This document shows positions 24,975 through 32,811 of a DNA stretch of 64,000 bases, in pieces (position 1 is the stretch's first letter; every line of letters begins with the position of its first letter). A program made the position numbers and the translations under genes. Source of the DNA: Bacteroidota bacterium (GTDB taxonomy: Bacteria > Bacteroidota > Bacteroidia > Chitinophagales > Chitinophagaceae); contig JAEZZY010000057.1 in assembly GCA_023418315.1 (NCBI GenBank), positions 1-64,000 of the forward strand, given 5' to 3'. The notes under the pieces were generated by a model that was not told where the DNA came from, ran no database searches, and saw nothing but the letters and a program-made list of their open reading frames with translations.

Positions 24975-27002
24975 ATGAACATTGTCTTTTGGATACTTGC
25001 CCTGCTCCTATCCGTGGCAGCGGGTTATTGGGTTTACCTGGCTGATAAAAAAAGAAAGACGCCTTATCCTTGGCTATTAGCGGCGTTGCGCACTATCGTT
25101 GTTTTCCTTACGTGTTTGCTCTTGCTTACTCCGCTTATTTCCATTCATAAAAATGAAATCCAAAAACCGCTGATTCTCTTTCTGCAAGACAATTCCGAAT
25201 CCATCGGCACGGCGCTCCATACCGATAGCAACCGCTATAAGCAAGATGCCGAATCCCTGCTTTCACGATTAAAAAAAGACTATAAGGTGATCCAATGGGG
25301 ATTTGGAAACCGTATTCAGAAAGACAGTTTATTTTCCTACACCCAGCAAGCTACCGACATCAGCAAAGCGCTCTCGCAAGCTGTAGCCTATTACGGACAG
25401 CAAAACCTCAGCGCCATCCTCCTCGCTACCGACGGGCGTTTTAACGAAGGTTATAACCCGCAGTTTCAGGAGCTTGCCTATCAGGGGAGCTTGTATGCCG
25501 TGGCTATAGGCGATACTTCGGCGCAGAAAGACCTCCGCATCACAGCAGTATATGCCAATAAAACCGTGGCCCTGAATAGCCGGTTTGAGATACGTGCCGA
25601 TATTGTAGCGGATAATTGTGCCGGCTATAACAATCGTATTCAGCTGGCGGAAGCCGGAGGCAATGCTACGGGCAGCGAGGCGGTTTCCATTACTACCCAT
25701 AAATTCGACAAATCCGTTTCCCTTACGATAAAAGCGGAAAAACCGGGGCTTCATCACTACATCCTCACCGCACCGGCAGCAGACGGAGAAAAAAACACCG
25801 CCAACAACCGCAAGGATATTTATGTGGAAGTGGTGAGCGAAAAGAAAAACATTCTCATAGCCGCCGCCGCTCCGCATCCTGATGTGAATGCCCTTCGCGA
25901 AGCCCTAAACGGACTGGAAAATTATACCCTTACCGTACGCACAGGCAGTCAATTTCCTACCGACCTTTCTCCTTATCAAGTTCTTATTCTTCATAATTTG
26001 CCTACAGCCTCCATACCCTTAGCACAAGTAACCAAAGCTGCAAAACCGGTATGGTACATCATGGGTCAAGGAACCGATGCAGCAGCAATAGCGCAAGCGC
26101 AAATAGCCAAACTGAATGTTCAGACGCAAAATTTGCAACAGAGTTTTGCTCAGTACACCTCTTCCTTCAGCACCTTTACCATGCCTGCACAGGTGAAAGC
26201 CGTGATGGATAAAATGCCGCCACTGGCAAGCCCTGCCGGAAATATAGAAGCAGCACCCAACACCAGCACGCTTTTTTCTTCCAAAACAAACCAACAGCCT
26301 ATATGGATGCTGCAACCGGGGAATACCCCTAAGGCCTTGCTGGCAGGAGAAGGACTGTGGCGATGGAGAATGTATGAATATCGTTTTTTCCGGTCGCACG
26401 AGGTGGTGGATGAAGCCATACGGCAAACGATTGCTTTCTTGTCGGCAAATGTGCATGAAAATCCCTTCCGGGTGGAAATCTCCAAATACATTTGGAGCGA
26501 CCGCGAAGCCATTTCCCTAAATGCGTATTTGCTGAATGCCAATAACGAGCAAGTGAATACTGCCGAGGTAAACATCACGCTTACCGATAGCACCGGCAAA
26601 AAACAGAGCTATAGCTTCGAACGGTCGGGAACTGCTTATAAACTAAACATCGGCATCAGAGCGGCAGGGACTTACACCTATACGGCGCAGACGGTATATA
26701 ACGGCAAAACATACGTGGCAAAGGGGAGTTTCTCCGTTCACAACATGCCGCTGGAGCTGATGGAGGCGGGCGCTGATTTTCCTATGCTCTATCGGCTTTC
26801 GCATCAATACAACGGAGCCGTGGTAGCCGCCAAAAACATCACTTCCCTCTACGACAGCATTCGCCTGAATGAAACCATAAAACCGGTCATTCAATCCACA
26901 GAAGACAGTATCCCGCTCATAGACTGGAAATGGTTTTTCTTCCTTATCCTGCTTTTTGCAGTGGTGGAATGGCTGCTGCGCAAATACTGGATGGCACAGT
27001 AA
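24975..27002 (+). CDS. Membrane protein with a von Willebrand A-like domain
   Basis: 675 residues. Two N-terminal transmembrane segments (about 4-20, 37-55) and one near the C-terminus (about 652-668). Between them, residues about 65-180 have VWA-like features (LILFLQDNSESIG and SAILLATDGRFNEG, a degenerate metal site), then Ig-like strands. The design resembles BatA-type membrane VWA proteins of Bacteroidota; function unknown. The ATG directly follows a CTTTGC, a weak -7 like sequence, suggesting a very short leader. Confidence 0.75.
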   Translation: MNIVFWILALLLSVAAGYWVYLADKKRKTPYPWLLAALRTIVVFLTCLLLLTPLISIHKNEIQKPLILFLQDNSESIGTALHTDSNRYKQDAESLLSRLKKDYKVIQWGFGNRIQKDSLFSYTQQATDISKALSQAVAYYGQQNLSAILLATDGRFNEGYNPQFQELAYQGSLYAVAIGDTSAQKDLRITAVYANKTVALNSRFEIRADIVADNCAGYNNRIQLAEAGGNATGSEAVSITTHKFDKSVSLTIKAEKPGLHHYILTAPAADGEKNTANNRKDIYVEVVSEKKNILIAAAAPHPDVNALREALNGLENYTLTVRTGSQFPTDLSPYQVLILHNLPTASIPLAQVTKAAKPVWYIMGQGTDAAAIAQAQIAKLNVQTQNLQQSFAQYTSSFSTFTMPAQVKAVMDKMPPLASPAGNIEAAPNTSTLFSSKTNQQPIWMLQPGNTPKALLAGEGLWRWRMYEYRFFRSHEVVDEAIRQTIAFLSANVHENPFRVEISKYIWSDREAISLNAYLLNANNEQVNTAEVNITLTDSTGKKQSYSFERSGTAYKLNIGIRAAGTYTYTAQTVYNGKTYVAKGSFSVHNMPLELMEAGADFPMLYRLSHQYNGAVVAAKNITSLYDSIRLNETIKPVIQSTEDSIPLIDWKWFFFLILLFAVVEWLLRKYWMAQ

Positions 27003-27178
27003 GTTTTTAGATGGAGAAGCTGTCTAAAACCTATGAAGCACCCTAATTTGAATCTTGATAGTTATTGCACTCTCCTGATTCTCTTGATGTTATAGGCCGG
27101 CAAGCAGGGAAAGGAAAGCTATGCGCGCAAAAAATGGAATCATGCCTGTTTGTCCTGCATTCTTACCTAAGAAGGCAC

Positions 27179-27211
27179 AAAAAAATAGCCAATGTCATTC
27201 GACATCGGCTA
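27179..27211 (-). terminator. Terminator of the S10 operon after rplN
   Basis: Minus strand: TAGCCGATGTC pairs with GACATTGGCTA (one G-T pair) around GAAT, then T residues, 24 bp after the rplN stop. It shows that the transcript ends here. The 27003-27178 remainder of this gap shows nothing I can name. Confidence 0.88.
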
Positions 27212-27234
27212 CCTCTATAGTATCGGAAAATTTC

Positions 27235-27603
27235 TTAGAGTACTTCCGGAGCGAGCGATACAATTTTCATGTATCCTTTATCGCGCAGTTCGCGAGCTAC
27301 AGGGCCGAAGATACGGGTACCGCGGGGATCGTCGGAGTTGTTGAGCAATACTACTGCATTGTCGTCAAAAGCGATATAAGAACCGTCTTTGCGGCGCAGT
27401 TGTTTTTTGGTACGTACGATTACCGCCTTAGAAACCGTACCTTTCTTCATATTACCGCCGGGCAAGGCATCTTTCACAGTAACAACGATTTTATCGCCTA
27501 TGCCGGCATAATCCTGTCCTGAATTGCCCAATACACGGATACAAAGTACTTCCTTAGCACCGCTGTTATCAGCTACGTTGAGGCGGCTTTCTTGTTGTAT
27601 CAT
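27235..27603 (-). CDS. rplN: 50S ribosomal protein L14
   Basis: 122 residues, standard length. MIQQESRLNVADNSGAKEVLCIRVLG and the C-terminal RGTRIFGPVARELRD are diagnostic. L14 binds 23S rRNA at the subunit interface. It is the last gene of the S10 operon here, followed by an intrinsic terminator; rplX and the spc-operon genes that usually come next are absent from the window. Confidence 0.98.
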   Translation of the reverse strand: MIQQESRLNVADNSGAKEVLCIRVLGNSGQDYAGIGDKIVVTVKDALPGGNMKKGTVSKAVIVRTKKQLRRKDGSYIAFDDNAVVLLNNSDDPRGTRIFGPVARELRDKGYMKIVSLAPEVL

Positions 27604-27709
27604 TTTATTTTAATAATTATAGTCGTTAGTTGATATTATTAGGAGTATCAAGCAGGGAGTATCAAGTATCAAGTTTTATACCTTGGTACGTGCTACTGAT
27701 ATCTTGCTA
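27604..27709. repeat. Short-word repeat arrays in the rpsQ-rplN spacer
   Basis: AGTATCAAG-type words recur at 27644-27652, 27658-27666 and 27666-27672, with related 7-mers upstream of them. At the other end CTTGGTA, CGTGCTA, CTGATAT and CTTGCTA form 7-mers of inverted sense (27682-27709). The spacer could fold into an imperfect hairpin. Confidence 0.65.
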
Positions 27710-27979
27710 CTATTTAGCTTTTTCGATGATTTCTACCAGTCTCCAGCGTTTTGTTTTGCTGAGGGGACGGGTTTCCATGATACGCACTACATCGCCGATG
27801 CCTGCTGTGCTTTGCTCATCATGCGCATGGAATTTTGTAGTCTTTTTCAAGAACTTACCGTAGATCGGGTGCTTGATTTTACGCTCTACAGCTACGGTGA
27901 TGGTTTTATTCATCTTGTTGCTGCTCACGATCCCGATACGGGTCTTTCTGCGTTTTCTTTCAATCGTTGTTGTTGACAT
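27710..27979 (-). CDS. rpsQ: 30S ribosomal protein S17
   Basis: 89 residues. RKTRIGIVSSNKMNKTITVAVERKIKHPIYGKF is the S17 core, and GDVVRIMETRPLSKTKRWRLVEIIEKAK the OB-fold C-terminus. It binds 16S rRNA. Normal position between rpmC and rplN. Confidence 0.98.
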   Translation of the reverse strand: MSTTTIERKRRKTRIGIVSSNKMNKTITVAVERKIKHPIYGKFLKKTTKFHAHDEQSTAGIGDVVRIMETRPLSKTKRWRLVEIIEKAK

Positions 27980-28072
27980 GTTGCTATTTTTAGTCGTTAG
28001 TAGTTATTCATTAGTAGTCAGTGTTGTGCATCTCATATATATCTACTAACTACTTTCTACTATGTACTGATT
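27980..28072. repeat. Inverted heptad arrays in the rpmC-rpsQ spacer
   Basis: Left array in 7-bp register: TTAGTCG, TTAGTAG, TTATTCA, TTAGTAG (27990-28017). Right array: CTACTAA, CTACTTT, CTACTAT, GTACTGA (28043-28070). The right words are reverse complements of the left type (TTAGTAG versus CTACTAA), so the spacer can form a long imperfect hairpin. Confidence 0.75.
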
Positions 28073-28285
28073 TTAATTTCCTAAAGCTCTTTTACGTTGT
28101 TCGGTTTTCATACGAGCTATAGTGCGACGAAGCTGACGGATAGTGAGGGGGTTCTCCAACGGGTTTACCGCATGGCTGAACTTCATTTTCTTAATACGTA
28201 CTTCTTCCTCTTGTATCATGGAGTGAAGCGCCTGGTCGTCCAAGCTGCGGTAGTCTTCCATGTTTGCTTTTTTTGACTTTGCCAT
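28073..28285 (-). CDS. rpmC: 50S ribosomal protein L29
   Basis: 70 residues, two-helix L29. The core is EDYRSLDDQALHSMIQEEEV...NPLTIRQLRRTIARMKTEQRKR. It sits near the peptide exit tunnel. Its spacers on both sides are repeat arrays. Confidence 0.96.
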   Translation of the reverse strand: MAKSKKANMEDYRSLDDQALHSMIQEEEVRIKKMKFSHAVNPLENPLTIRQLRRTIARMKTEQRKRALGN

Positions 28286-28411
28286 CTTTGTTAATTTTGA
28301 ATTTTGAATTTTGAATTTTGAATGAGTTCAAAAAACAAACTTCAATATATAATCACTGGTTTAAAAATTAAGTGTTCAATCCAAAATCCAACACTCAATA
28401 TTCATCATTTT
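28286..28411. repeat. Perfect AATTTTG x4 array with inverted partner in the rplP-rpmC spacer
   Basis: AATTTTG is repeated four times without error (28293-28320). At the other end CAAAATC, CAACACT and CAATATT (28382-28402) are degenerate reverse-complement heptads. Confidence 0.85.
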
Positions 28412-28834
28412 TTACGCTCCAGCGTAGTCGTGACGAACTACAAATTTTGTTTTAATCGGTAATTTTTGAGCTGCGAGTTCCAGGGCTTCTCTTGCTACTT
28501 GCATCGGTACGCCTTCACATTCAAACATGATACGACCGGGCTTAACTACGGCAGCATAAAATTCCAAGTTACCTTTACCTTTACCCATACGTACTTCAAG
28601 AGGCTTGCGGGTAATAGGCTTGTCAGGGAAAATACGAATCCAGACATTACCTTCACGTTTCATGTGGCGGGTCATTGCCTGACGTGCCGCTTCTATCTGC
28701 CGGTTAGTGATCCACTTTGGTTCCAAAGCTTTCAACCCGAAAGAGCCAAATGCTATGGTAGCGCCACGCTGAGCATCTCCTTTAATTCTTCCTTTATGCG
28801 CTTTACGATGTTTCGTTCTTTTTGGCTGTAACAT
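28412..28834 (-). CDS. rplP: 50S ribosomal protein L16
   Basis: 140 residues. MLQPKRTKHRKAHKGRIKG start, GSFGLKALEPKWITNRQIEAARQAMTRHMKR and GKGNLEFYAAVVKPGRIMFE are diagnostic. It helps shape the A site of the large subunit. Confidence 0.98.
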   Translation of the reverse strand: MLQPKRTKHRKAHKGRIKGDAQRGATIAFGSFGLKALEPKWITNRQIEAARQAMTRHMKREGNVWIRIFPDKPITRKPLEVRMGKGKGNLEFYAAVVKPGRIMFECEGVPMQVAREALELAAQKLPIKTKFVVRHDYAGA

Positions 28835-28987
28835 GGTTACAAGTTTTTTGTATTAAAATTAGTTCGTCATTTCGACTGAAAGGAGAAATCTCCAAAATCA
28901 ATCTATTGTATTTCAATTTTTGAGCGTCACCGCTATGGCTCCTATTAAACTATAGTGGCGATAGCACCGTTCATCTTCCAATTTCTA
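28835..28987. repeat. rpsC-rplP spacer with two dispersed-repeat fragments
   Basis: Contains GTCATTTCGACTGAAAGG followed by AGAAATCTCC (28866-28893), a word I recognise from intergenic DNA of many Bacteroidota, and TAGTGGCGATAGCACCGTTC (28953-28972), which recurs with one change at 33957. Confidence 0.55.
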
Positions 28988-29812
28988 TTAAGCTTTTCTG
29001 GCTCCACGATCTCCGCCACCCCGACGGTCTCCACCTCCGCGGCGATCTCCGCCCCTGTCTCCTCCGCGACGATCTCCTCTGTCACCTCCGCGACGGTCGC
29101 CACGGCGGTCTCCATCGGCACCCGGTGTGCGGTTGCCACGGTTATCGGAGCCGGCAGAGAAATTAGGGTTCAAATCACGTTTGCCTAAAACTTCTCCTTT
29201 ACATATCCATACTTTCAAACCGATCTTACCATATACCGTCATGGCATATACGCTTGCATAGTCAATATCCATACGGTAAGTATGCAATGGAGTACGACCT
29301 TGTTTGAATTCTTCACTACGGGCAATTTCCGCACCGTTCAAACGACCGCCTGCTTTAATTTTAATTCCTTCCGCACCCATACGCATAGCTGTAGAGATTG
29401 CCATTTTGATGGCTCTTTTATAGCTTACGCGGCTTTCAATCTGGCGGGCGATGGTTTCGCCTACAATCATGGCATCCAATTCCGGACGGCGGATCTCCAT
29501 AATGTTGATCTGCACATCGTCTTTCTTGGTCAGTTTTTTCAATTCTTCTTTGATACGATCCACTTCCGTACCGCCTTTACCGATGATGATACCGGGTTTG
29601 GAAGTATGGATGGTAACGATCAATTTTCCTAAAGTACGCTCAATAACAATGCGGGAAATACCACCTTTGTTGATACGAGCATTCAGGTAAGTGCGGATTT
29701 TGTGGTCTTCTACGAGTTTGTTTCCGTAATCTTTCTTCTCACCGTACCACATAGAGTCCCATCCGCGGATGATACCTAACCTGTTACCTATTGGATTTGC
29801 TTTTTGACCCAT
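28988..29812 (-). CDS. rpsC: 30S ribosomal protein S3 with an Arg/Gly/Asp-rich C-terminal tail
   Basis: 274 residues. Residues 1 to about 215 are a normal S3: type II KH domain (GKLIVTIHTSKPGIIIGKGGTEVDRIKEEL) and the S3 C-terminal domain (GRLNGAEIARSEEFKQGRTPLHT). S3 lines the mRNA entry channel. After about residue 225 comes a low-complexity tail of roughly 45 residues built from RRGD, RGG and GGDR units, ending GARKA, encoded by near-repeated CG-rich codons (28990-29110). Such a tail suggests extra RNA contacts. Confidence 0.97.
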   Translation of the reverse strand: MGQKANPIGNRLGIIRGWDSMWYGEKKDYGNKLVEDHKIRTYLNARINKGGISRIVIERTLGKLIVTIHTSKPGIIIGKGGTEVDRIKEELKKLTKKDDVQINIMEIRRPELDAMIVGETIARQIESRVSYKRAIKMAISTAMRMGAEGIKIKAGGRLNGAEIARSEEFKQGRTPLHTYRMDIDYASVYAMTVYGKIGLKVWICKGEVLGKRDLNPNFSAGSDNRGNRTPGADGDRRGDRRGGDRGDRRGGDRGGDRRGGGDRRGGGDRGARKA

Positions 29813-29902
29813 TATTTAGTATTTAGTATTTAGTAGCAAGTATCAATTTGTTGCATGATGTTACTACTGTTTTATTTTAAGTTTAGCTATTCTTGATACT
29901 TA
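29813..29902. repeat. Heptad arrays in the rplV-rpsC spacer
   Basis: ATTTAGT is repeated three times (29814-29834), directly against the rpsC start codon. At the other end CTTGATA, CTTATTA, CTTTGTA, CTTTCTA and CTGTAGA are heptads (29892-29926) of inverted sense and run into the last codons of rplV. Confidence 0.78.
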
Positions 29903-30265
29903 TTACTTTGTACTTTCTACTGTAGAACGACTGTCCACCACGATAGTGATGTGGTTACTGCGTTTGCGAACACGATACGCGCGACCTTGCGGTGCGGGGC
30001 GCATACGTTTCAGCGTGCGACCGCCATCTACCATGATTGTTTTTACATACAAATTTGCATCAGCCACATCAGCTCCTTCGTTTTTCACGCCCCAGTTGGC
30101 GATGGCGCTCAGCAATAGTTTTTCCATTGCTACAGAAGGATGTTTTGTGCTGAATTTCAACGTATTCAGTGCAATTTCTACGTCTTTACCGCGCACTAAA
30201 TCAGCCAAAAGGCGCATTTTGCGGGGTGATGTAGGATAATTACGTAAGCGAGCTACAGCTTCCAT
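29903..30265 (-). CDS. rplV: 50S ribosomal protein L22
   Basis: 120 residues. The L22 core is YPTSPRKMRLLADLVRGKDVEIALNTLKF and the C-terminal hairpin RMRPAPQGRAYRVRKRSNHITIVV lines the exit tunnel. The last codons overlap a heptad repeat array, which encodes part of STVESTK. Confidence 0.98.
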   Translation of the reverse strand: MEAVARLRNYPTSPRKMRLLADLVRGKDVEIALNTLKFSTKHPSVAMEKLLLSAIANWGVKNEGADVADANLYVKTIMVDGGRTLKRMRPAPQGRAYRVRKRSNHITIVVDSRSTVESTK

Positions 30266-30437
30266 GTTTTTTTTAAGTCAAAAGTCAAAAGTAAAAAGCA
30301 AAAGAATTAGGTAACTATGCTGTTTTACCGATGACCGGTTATTTAATTTTTTATTGCGACGGCGCCTGAAGACTATCCGTCAAATTGTTATTGCATTTGT
30401 TTTTATGACAAGTTAATCAACGTATTGACTCATCAAG
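30266..30437. repeat. Heptad array in the rpsS-rplV spacer
   Basis: AAGTCAA, AAGTCAA, AAGTAAA, AAGCAAA (30275-30302). At the far end TTGACTCATCAAGTTACTTA (30424-30443) contains the inverted word TTGACT. The middle of this 172-bp spacer shows no gene. Confidence 0.7.
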
Positions 30438-30704
30438 TTACTTACTGCCGCTGTGTCCTTTGAATACACGGGTAGGAGCAAACTCACCGAGTTTATGACC
30501 TACCATATATTCCGTAACATATACGGGAATAAATTTATTACCATTGTGTACGGCAAAAGTATGTCCTACAAAATCCGGTGTGATAGTAGAACGGCGGCTC
30601 CATGTTTTGATAACGCCTTTTTTTGCCTTGCCTTCGTTTACATTCAAAACCTTGGTTTCAAGTTTGGCTGCTACGTAAGGACCTTTTTTAATTGAACGAC
30701 CCAT
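30438..30704 (-). CDS. rpsS: 30S ribosomal protein S19
   Basis: 88 residues. MGRSIKKGPYVAAKLETKV, TWSRRSTITPDFVGHTFAVHNGNKFIPVYV and GHKLGEFAPTRVFKGHSG are diagnostic. It is in the head of the small subunit. Confidence 0.98.
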   Translation of the reverse strand: MGRSIKKGPYVAAKLETKVLNVNEGKAKKGVIKTWSRRSTITPDFVGHTFAVHNGNKFIPVYVTEYMVGHKLGEFAPTRVFKGHSGSK

Positions 30705-30798
30705 TGTCTTTTTAGTATTTAGTAGTTAGTCGTTAGACCACAGACTATATTTAAAAACTATATTACCTATTAATTTATCAACTAATCAACCTATTCAA
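30705..30798. repeat. Heptad array in the rplB-rpsS spacer
   Basis: TTTAGTA, TTTAGTA, GTTAGTC, GTTAGAC (30711-30738). The other end has 8-mer-like words around ATCAACTA, ATCAACCT, ATTCAACT (about 30777-30800). Confidence 0.7.
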
Positions 30799-31632
30799 CT
30801 ATAATTTCTTACCGTTTCTGCGTTGGATGATCAGCTTGTTGCTGCCTTTTGTTCTGCTGCGTGTTTTTTCACCTTTCGCGTATTTACCGGTACGGCTGCG
30901 CGGATGACCGCCTGAAGAGCGCCCTTCACCACCACCCATCGGGTGATCCACAGGGTTCATGGCTACACCACGGTTGCGCGGACGGATACCTTTCCAACGG
31001 TTGCGACCGGCTTTACCCATTGATTGCAAACCATGATCGCTGTTTGATACGGTACCTACGGTAGCCATACAAGTAATCAATACTTTGCGAAGCTCACCGG
31101 AAGGCATTTTCAACACTGCGTATTTTTCTTCTTTCGCGTTAAGCTGTGCATAGGTACCTGCAGAACGTGCTATAGAAGCGCCTTTACCCGGTTGCAGTTC
31201 AATATTGTGCACCACAGTACCCAAAGGCATGTTTTTCAGCAACAGTGCATTTCCTACTTCCGGAGCTACTGCATCGCCGCTTACTACTTTAGCACCTACT
31301 TCCAATCCTTGCGGAGCGATGATATAACGTTTTTCCCCGTCTGCATAGGAAAGCAAGGCGATGAACGCCGTACGATTAGGATCGTACTCAATGCTTTTTA
31401 CCGTAGCTGGAATATCTTTTTTGTTACGTTTAAAATCAATCTTACGGTACATGGTTTTGTTGCCACCGCCTATGTAGCGCATCGCACGACGACCTTGCGC
31501 GTTACGACCACCGGTACCGGGAAGCGCTTCCAAAAGGCTCTTCTCAGGAACGTTCGTAGTGATTTCCGCGTAAGCGTTTCCTATTCTCCAACGTGTGCCG
31601 GCTGTAACCGGTTTGTATTTACGTAATGCCAT
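30799..31632 (-). CDS. rplB: 50S ribosomal protein L2
   Basis: 277 residues. MALRKYKPVTAGTRWR start, the central SAGTYAQLNAKEEKYAVLKMPSGE region, and RGVAMNPVDHPMGGGEGRSSGG containing the conserved His of the peptidyl-transferase-proximal loop. The basic C-terminus is typical. One of the most conserved proteins of the large subunit. Confidence 0.98.
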   Translation of the reverse strand: MALRKYKPVTAGTRWRIGNAYAEITTNVPEKSLLEALPGTGGRNAQGRRAMRYIGGGNKTMYRKIDFKRNKKDIPATVKSIEYDPNRTAFIALLSYADGEKRYIIAPQGLEVGAKVVSGDAVAPEVGNALLLKNMPLGTVVHNIELQPGKGASIARSAGTYAQLNAKEEKYAVLKMPSGELRKVLITCMATVGTVSNSDHGLQSMGKAGRNRWKGIRPRNRGVAMNPVDHPMGGGEGRSSGGHPRSRTGKYAKGEKTRSRTKGSNKLIIQRRNGKKL

Positions 31633-31731
31633 TTTATTTTTGATTAGCTGATGTGATAATGAGCGAACTTGCTAATTTTTCACATTTACATTCTAATATT
31701 TAATTCATTTGCCAATTAGCTAATTGGCTAA
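31633..31731. repeat. Octad arrays in the rplW-rplB spacer
   Basis: Words of 8 bp: GATTAGCT, GATGTGAT, AATGAGCG, AACTTGCT near the rplB start (31641-31672), and GCCAATTA, GCTAATTG, GCTAATTA near the rplW end (31711-31734). The last group includes the perfect palindrome CCAATTAGCTAATTGG. Confidence 0.7.
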
Positions 31732-32025
31732 TTATTGAAAAAGATCAATCGTATCTCCTTCGTTCAATGTTACCACAGCTTTTTTGTAAGAAGGTTTTAC
31801 TCCTTGCAAAAGACCGGCTTTCGTGAAACGTGATTTGTTCTTTCCGGGAACGACAATCGTATTCACATCCACCACTTTTACACCGTAAAATTCTTCTACA
31901 GCTTTCTTTATCTCCAGTTTGTTAGCCTTTTTATCCACTTGAAAAGTATAACGACCGCCTTTTTCCATTTGCGTGTTTACTTTTTCGGTCAAAATCGGTC
32001 TAACTAATACGTCAGCGAGTTTCAT
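31732..32025 (-). CDS. rplW: 50S ribosomal protein L23
   Basis: 97 residues. LVRPILTEKVNTQMEKGGRYTFQVDKKANKLEIKKAVEEFYGVKVVDVNT is the L23 fold. It docks trigger factor and SRP at the exit tunnel. The last codons run into an octad array. Confidence 0.97.
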   Translation of the reverse strand: MKLADVLVRPILTEKVNTQMEKGGRYTFQVDKKANKLEIKKAVEEFYGVKVVDVNTIVVPGKNKSRFTKAGLLQGVKPSYKKAVVTLNEGDTIDLFQ

Positions 32026-32131
32026 TTTCTTTAGTTATTTGTTGTTAGTTGTTAGTCATTAGACTTTCAACAAAATTTTACTCTTTTTGGAAAATCAGCT
32101 CATCTTCAAATCAGCAAATTTTCAAATCGTT
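32026..32131. repeat. Heptad plus octad arrays in the rplD-rplW spacer
   Basis: 7-bp register: TTAGTTA, TTTGTTG, TTAGTTG, TTAGTCA, TTAGACT (32031-32065). 8-bp register: AAATCAGC, TCATCTTC, AAATCAGC, AAATTTTC (32092-32123). Two different periods occur in one spacer. Confidence 0.75.
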
Positions 32132-32770
32132 TTATGCTTCTTCCGCTACGGGTTCTTCGGAGAACAATTTAGCAGCGCTTTCGGTAAAAATCAGCACGTT
32201 TGCGTTCATCAGATCATAGGTGTTCATATCGCTAAGAACGGTTGCTTTATGATCTTTCAGATTGCGGGAGCTGAGGTAAACGCTGGCATTGTACTCAGGC
32301 AATACCACCAATGCTTTTCTATTATCGCCTTTTAAAGCGGTAATGGAGGCAGCGAAATCTTTAGTCTTAGGCGCGTCCATGTTCCAATCTTCCACCACTA
32401 CGATTTTGTTTTCGCGGGCTTTGTAAGAAAGAGCAGACATTTTAGCGAGGTCTTTCACCTTACGGTTCAGTTTGAAACCGTAATCGTGCGGTTTAGGACC
32501 ATTTACTGTACCACCACCTTTATAAAGAGGGTTGCGGATATTACCTTTACGGGATCCACCGGTACCTTTTTGACGGTGCAGTTTCTTGGAAGAGCCGTGT
32601 ACTTCCGCACGGGTTTTGGTGCCGTGCGTACCTTGGCGCTGTGCAGCCAGATATTGCTTCACTGCGAGGTAGATACAATGATCGTTAGGCTCGATACCGA
32701 ATATCTCATCCGGCAGTTCTACAGAACGACCTACTTTACCACCTTTACTATTTAAAATCTCTATTTGCAT
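32132..32770 (-). CDS. rplD: 50S ribosomal protein L4
   Basis: 212 residues. The loop RQGTHGTKTRAEVHGSSKKLHRQKGTGGSRKGNIRNPLYKGGG extends into the exit tunnel; the C-terminal globular part is LVVLPEYNASVYLSSRNL. In some bacteria L4 also represses the S10 operon; nothing here shows that for this organism. Confidence 0.97.
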   Translation of the reverse strand: MQIEILNSKGGKVGRSVELPDEIFGIEPNDHCIYLAVKQYLAAQRQGTHGTKTRAEVHGSSKKLHRQKGTGGSRKGNIRNPLYKGGGTVNGPKPHDYGFKLNRKVKDLAKMSALSYKARENKIVVVEDWNMDAPKTKDFAASITALKGDNRKALVVLPEYNASVYLSSRNLKDHKATVLSDMNTYDLMNANVLIFTESAAKLFSEEPVAEEA

Positions 32771-32811
32771 AGCTTTATTTTTCTCCCCGCAGTTGCCTGC
32801 AGGCTATACAT

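Noticed and set aside
27990..28323. Heptad arrays read as a CRISPR-like repeat array
   Set aside because: Repeats are 7-8 bp without unique spacers between them, and there are no cas genes; this is tandem short-word structure, not CRISPR.
28945..29188. Open frames on both strands over the rpsC tail region
   Set aside because: They are shadows of the repetitive RGG-coding codons of rpsC.
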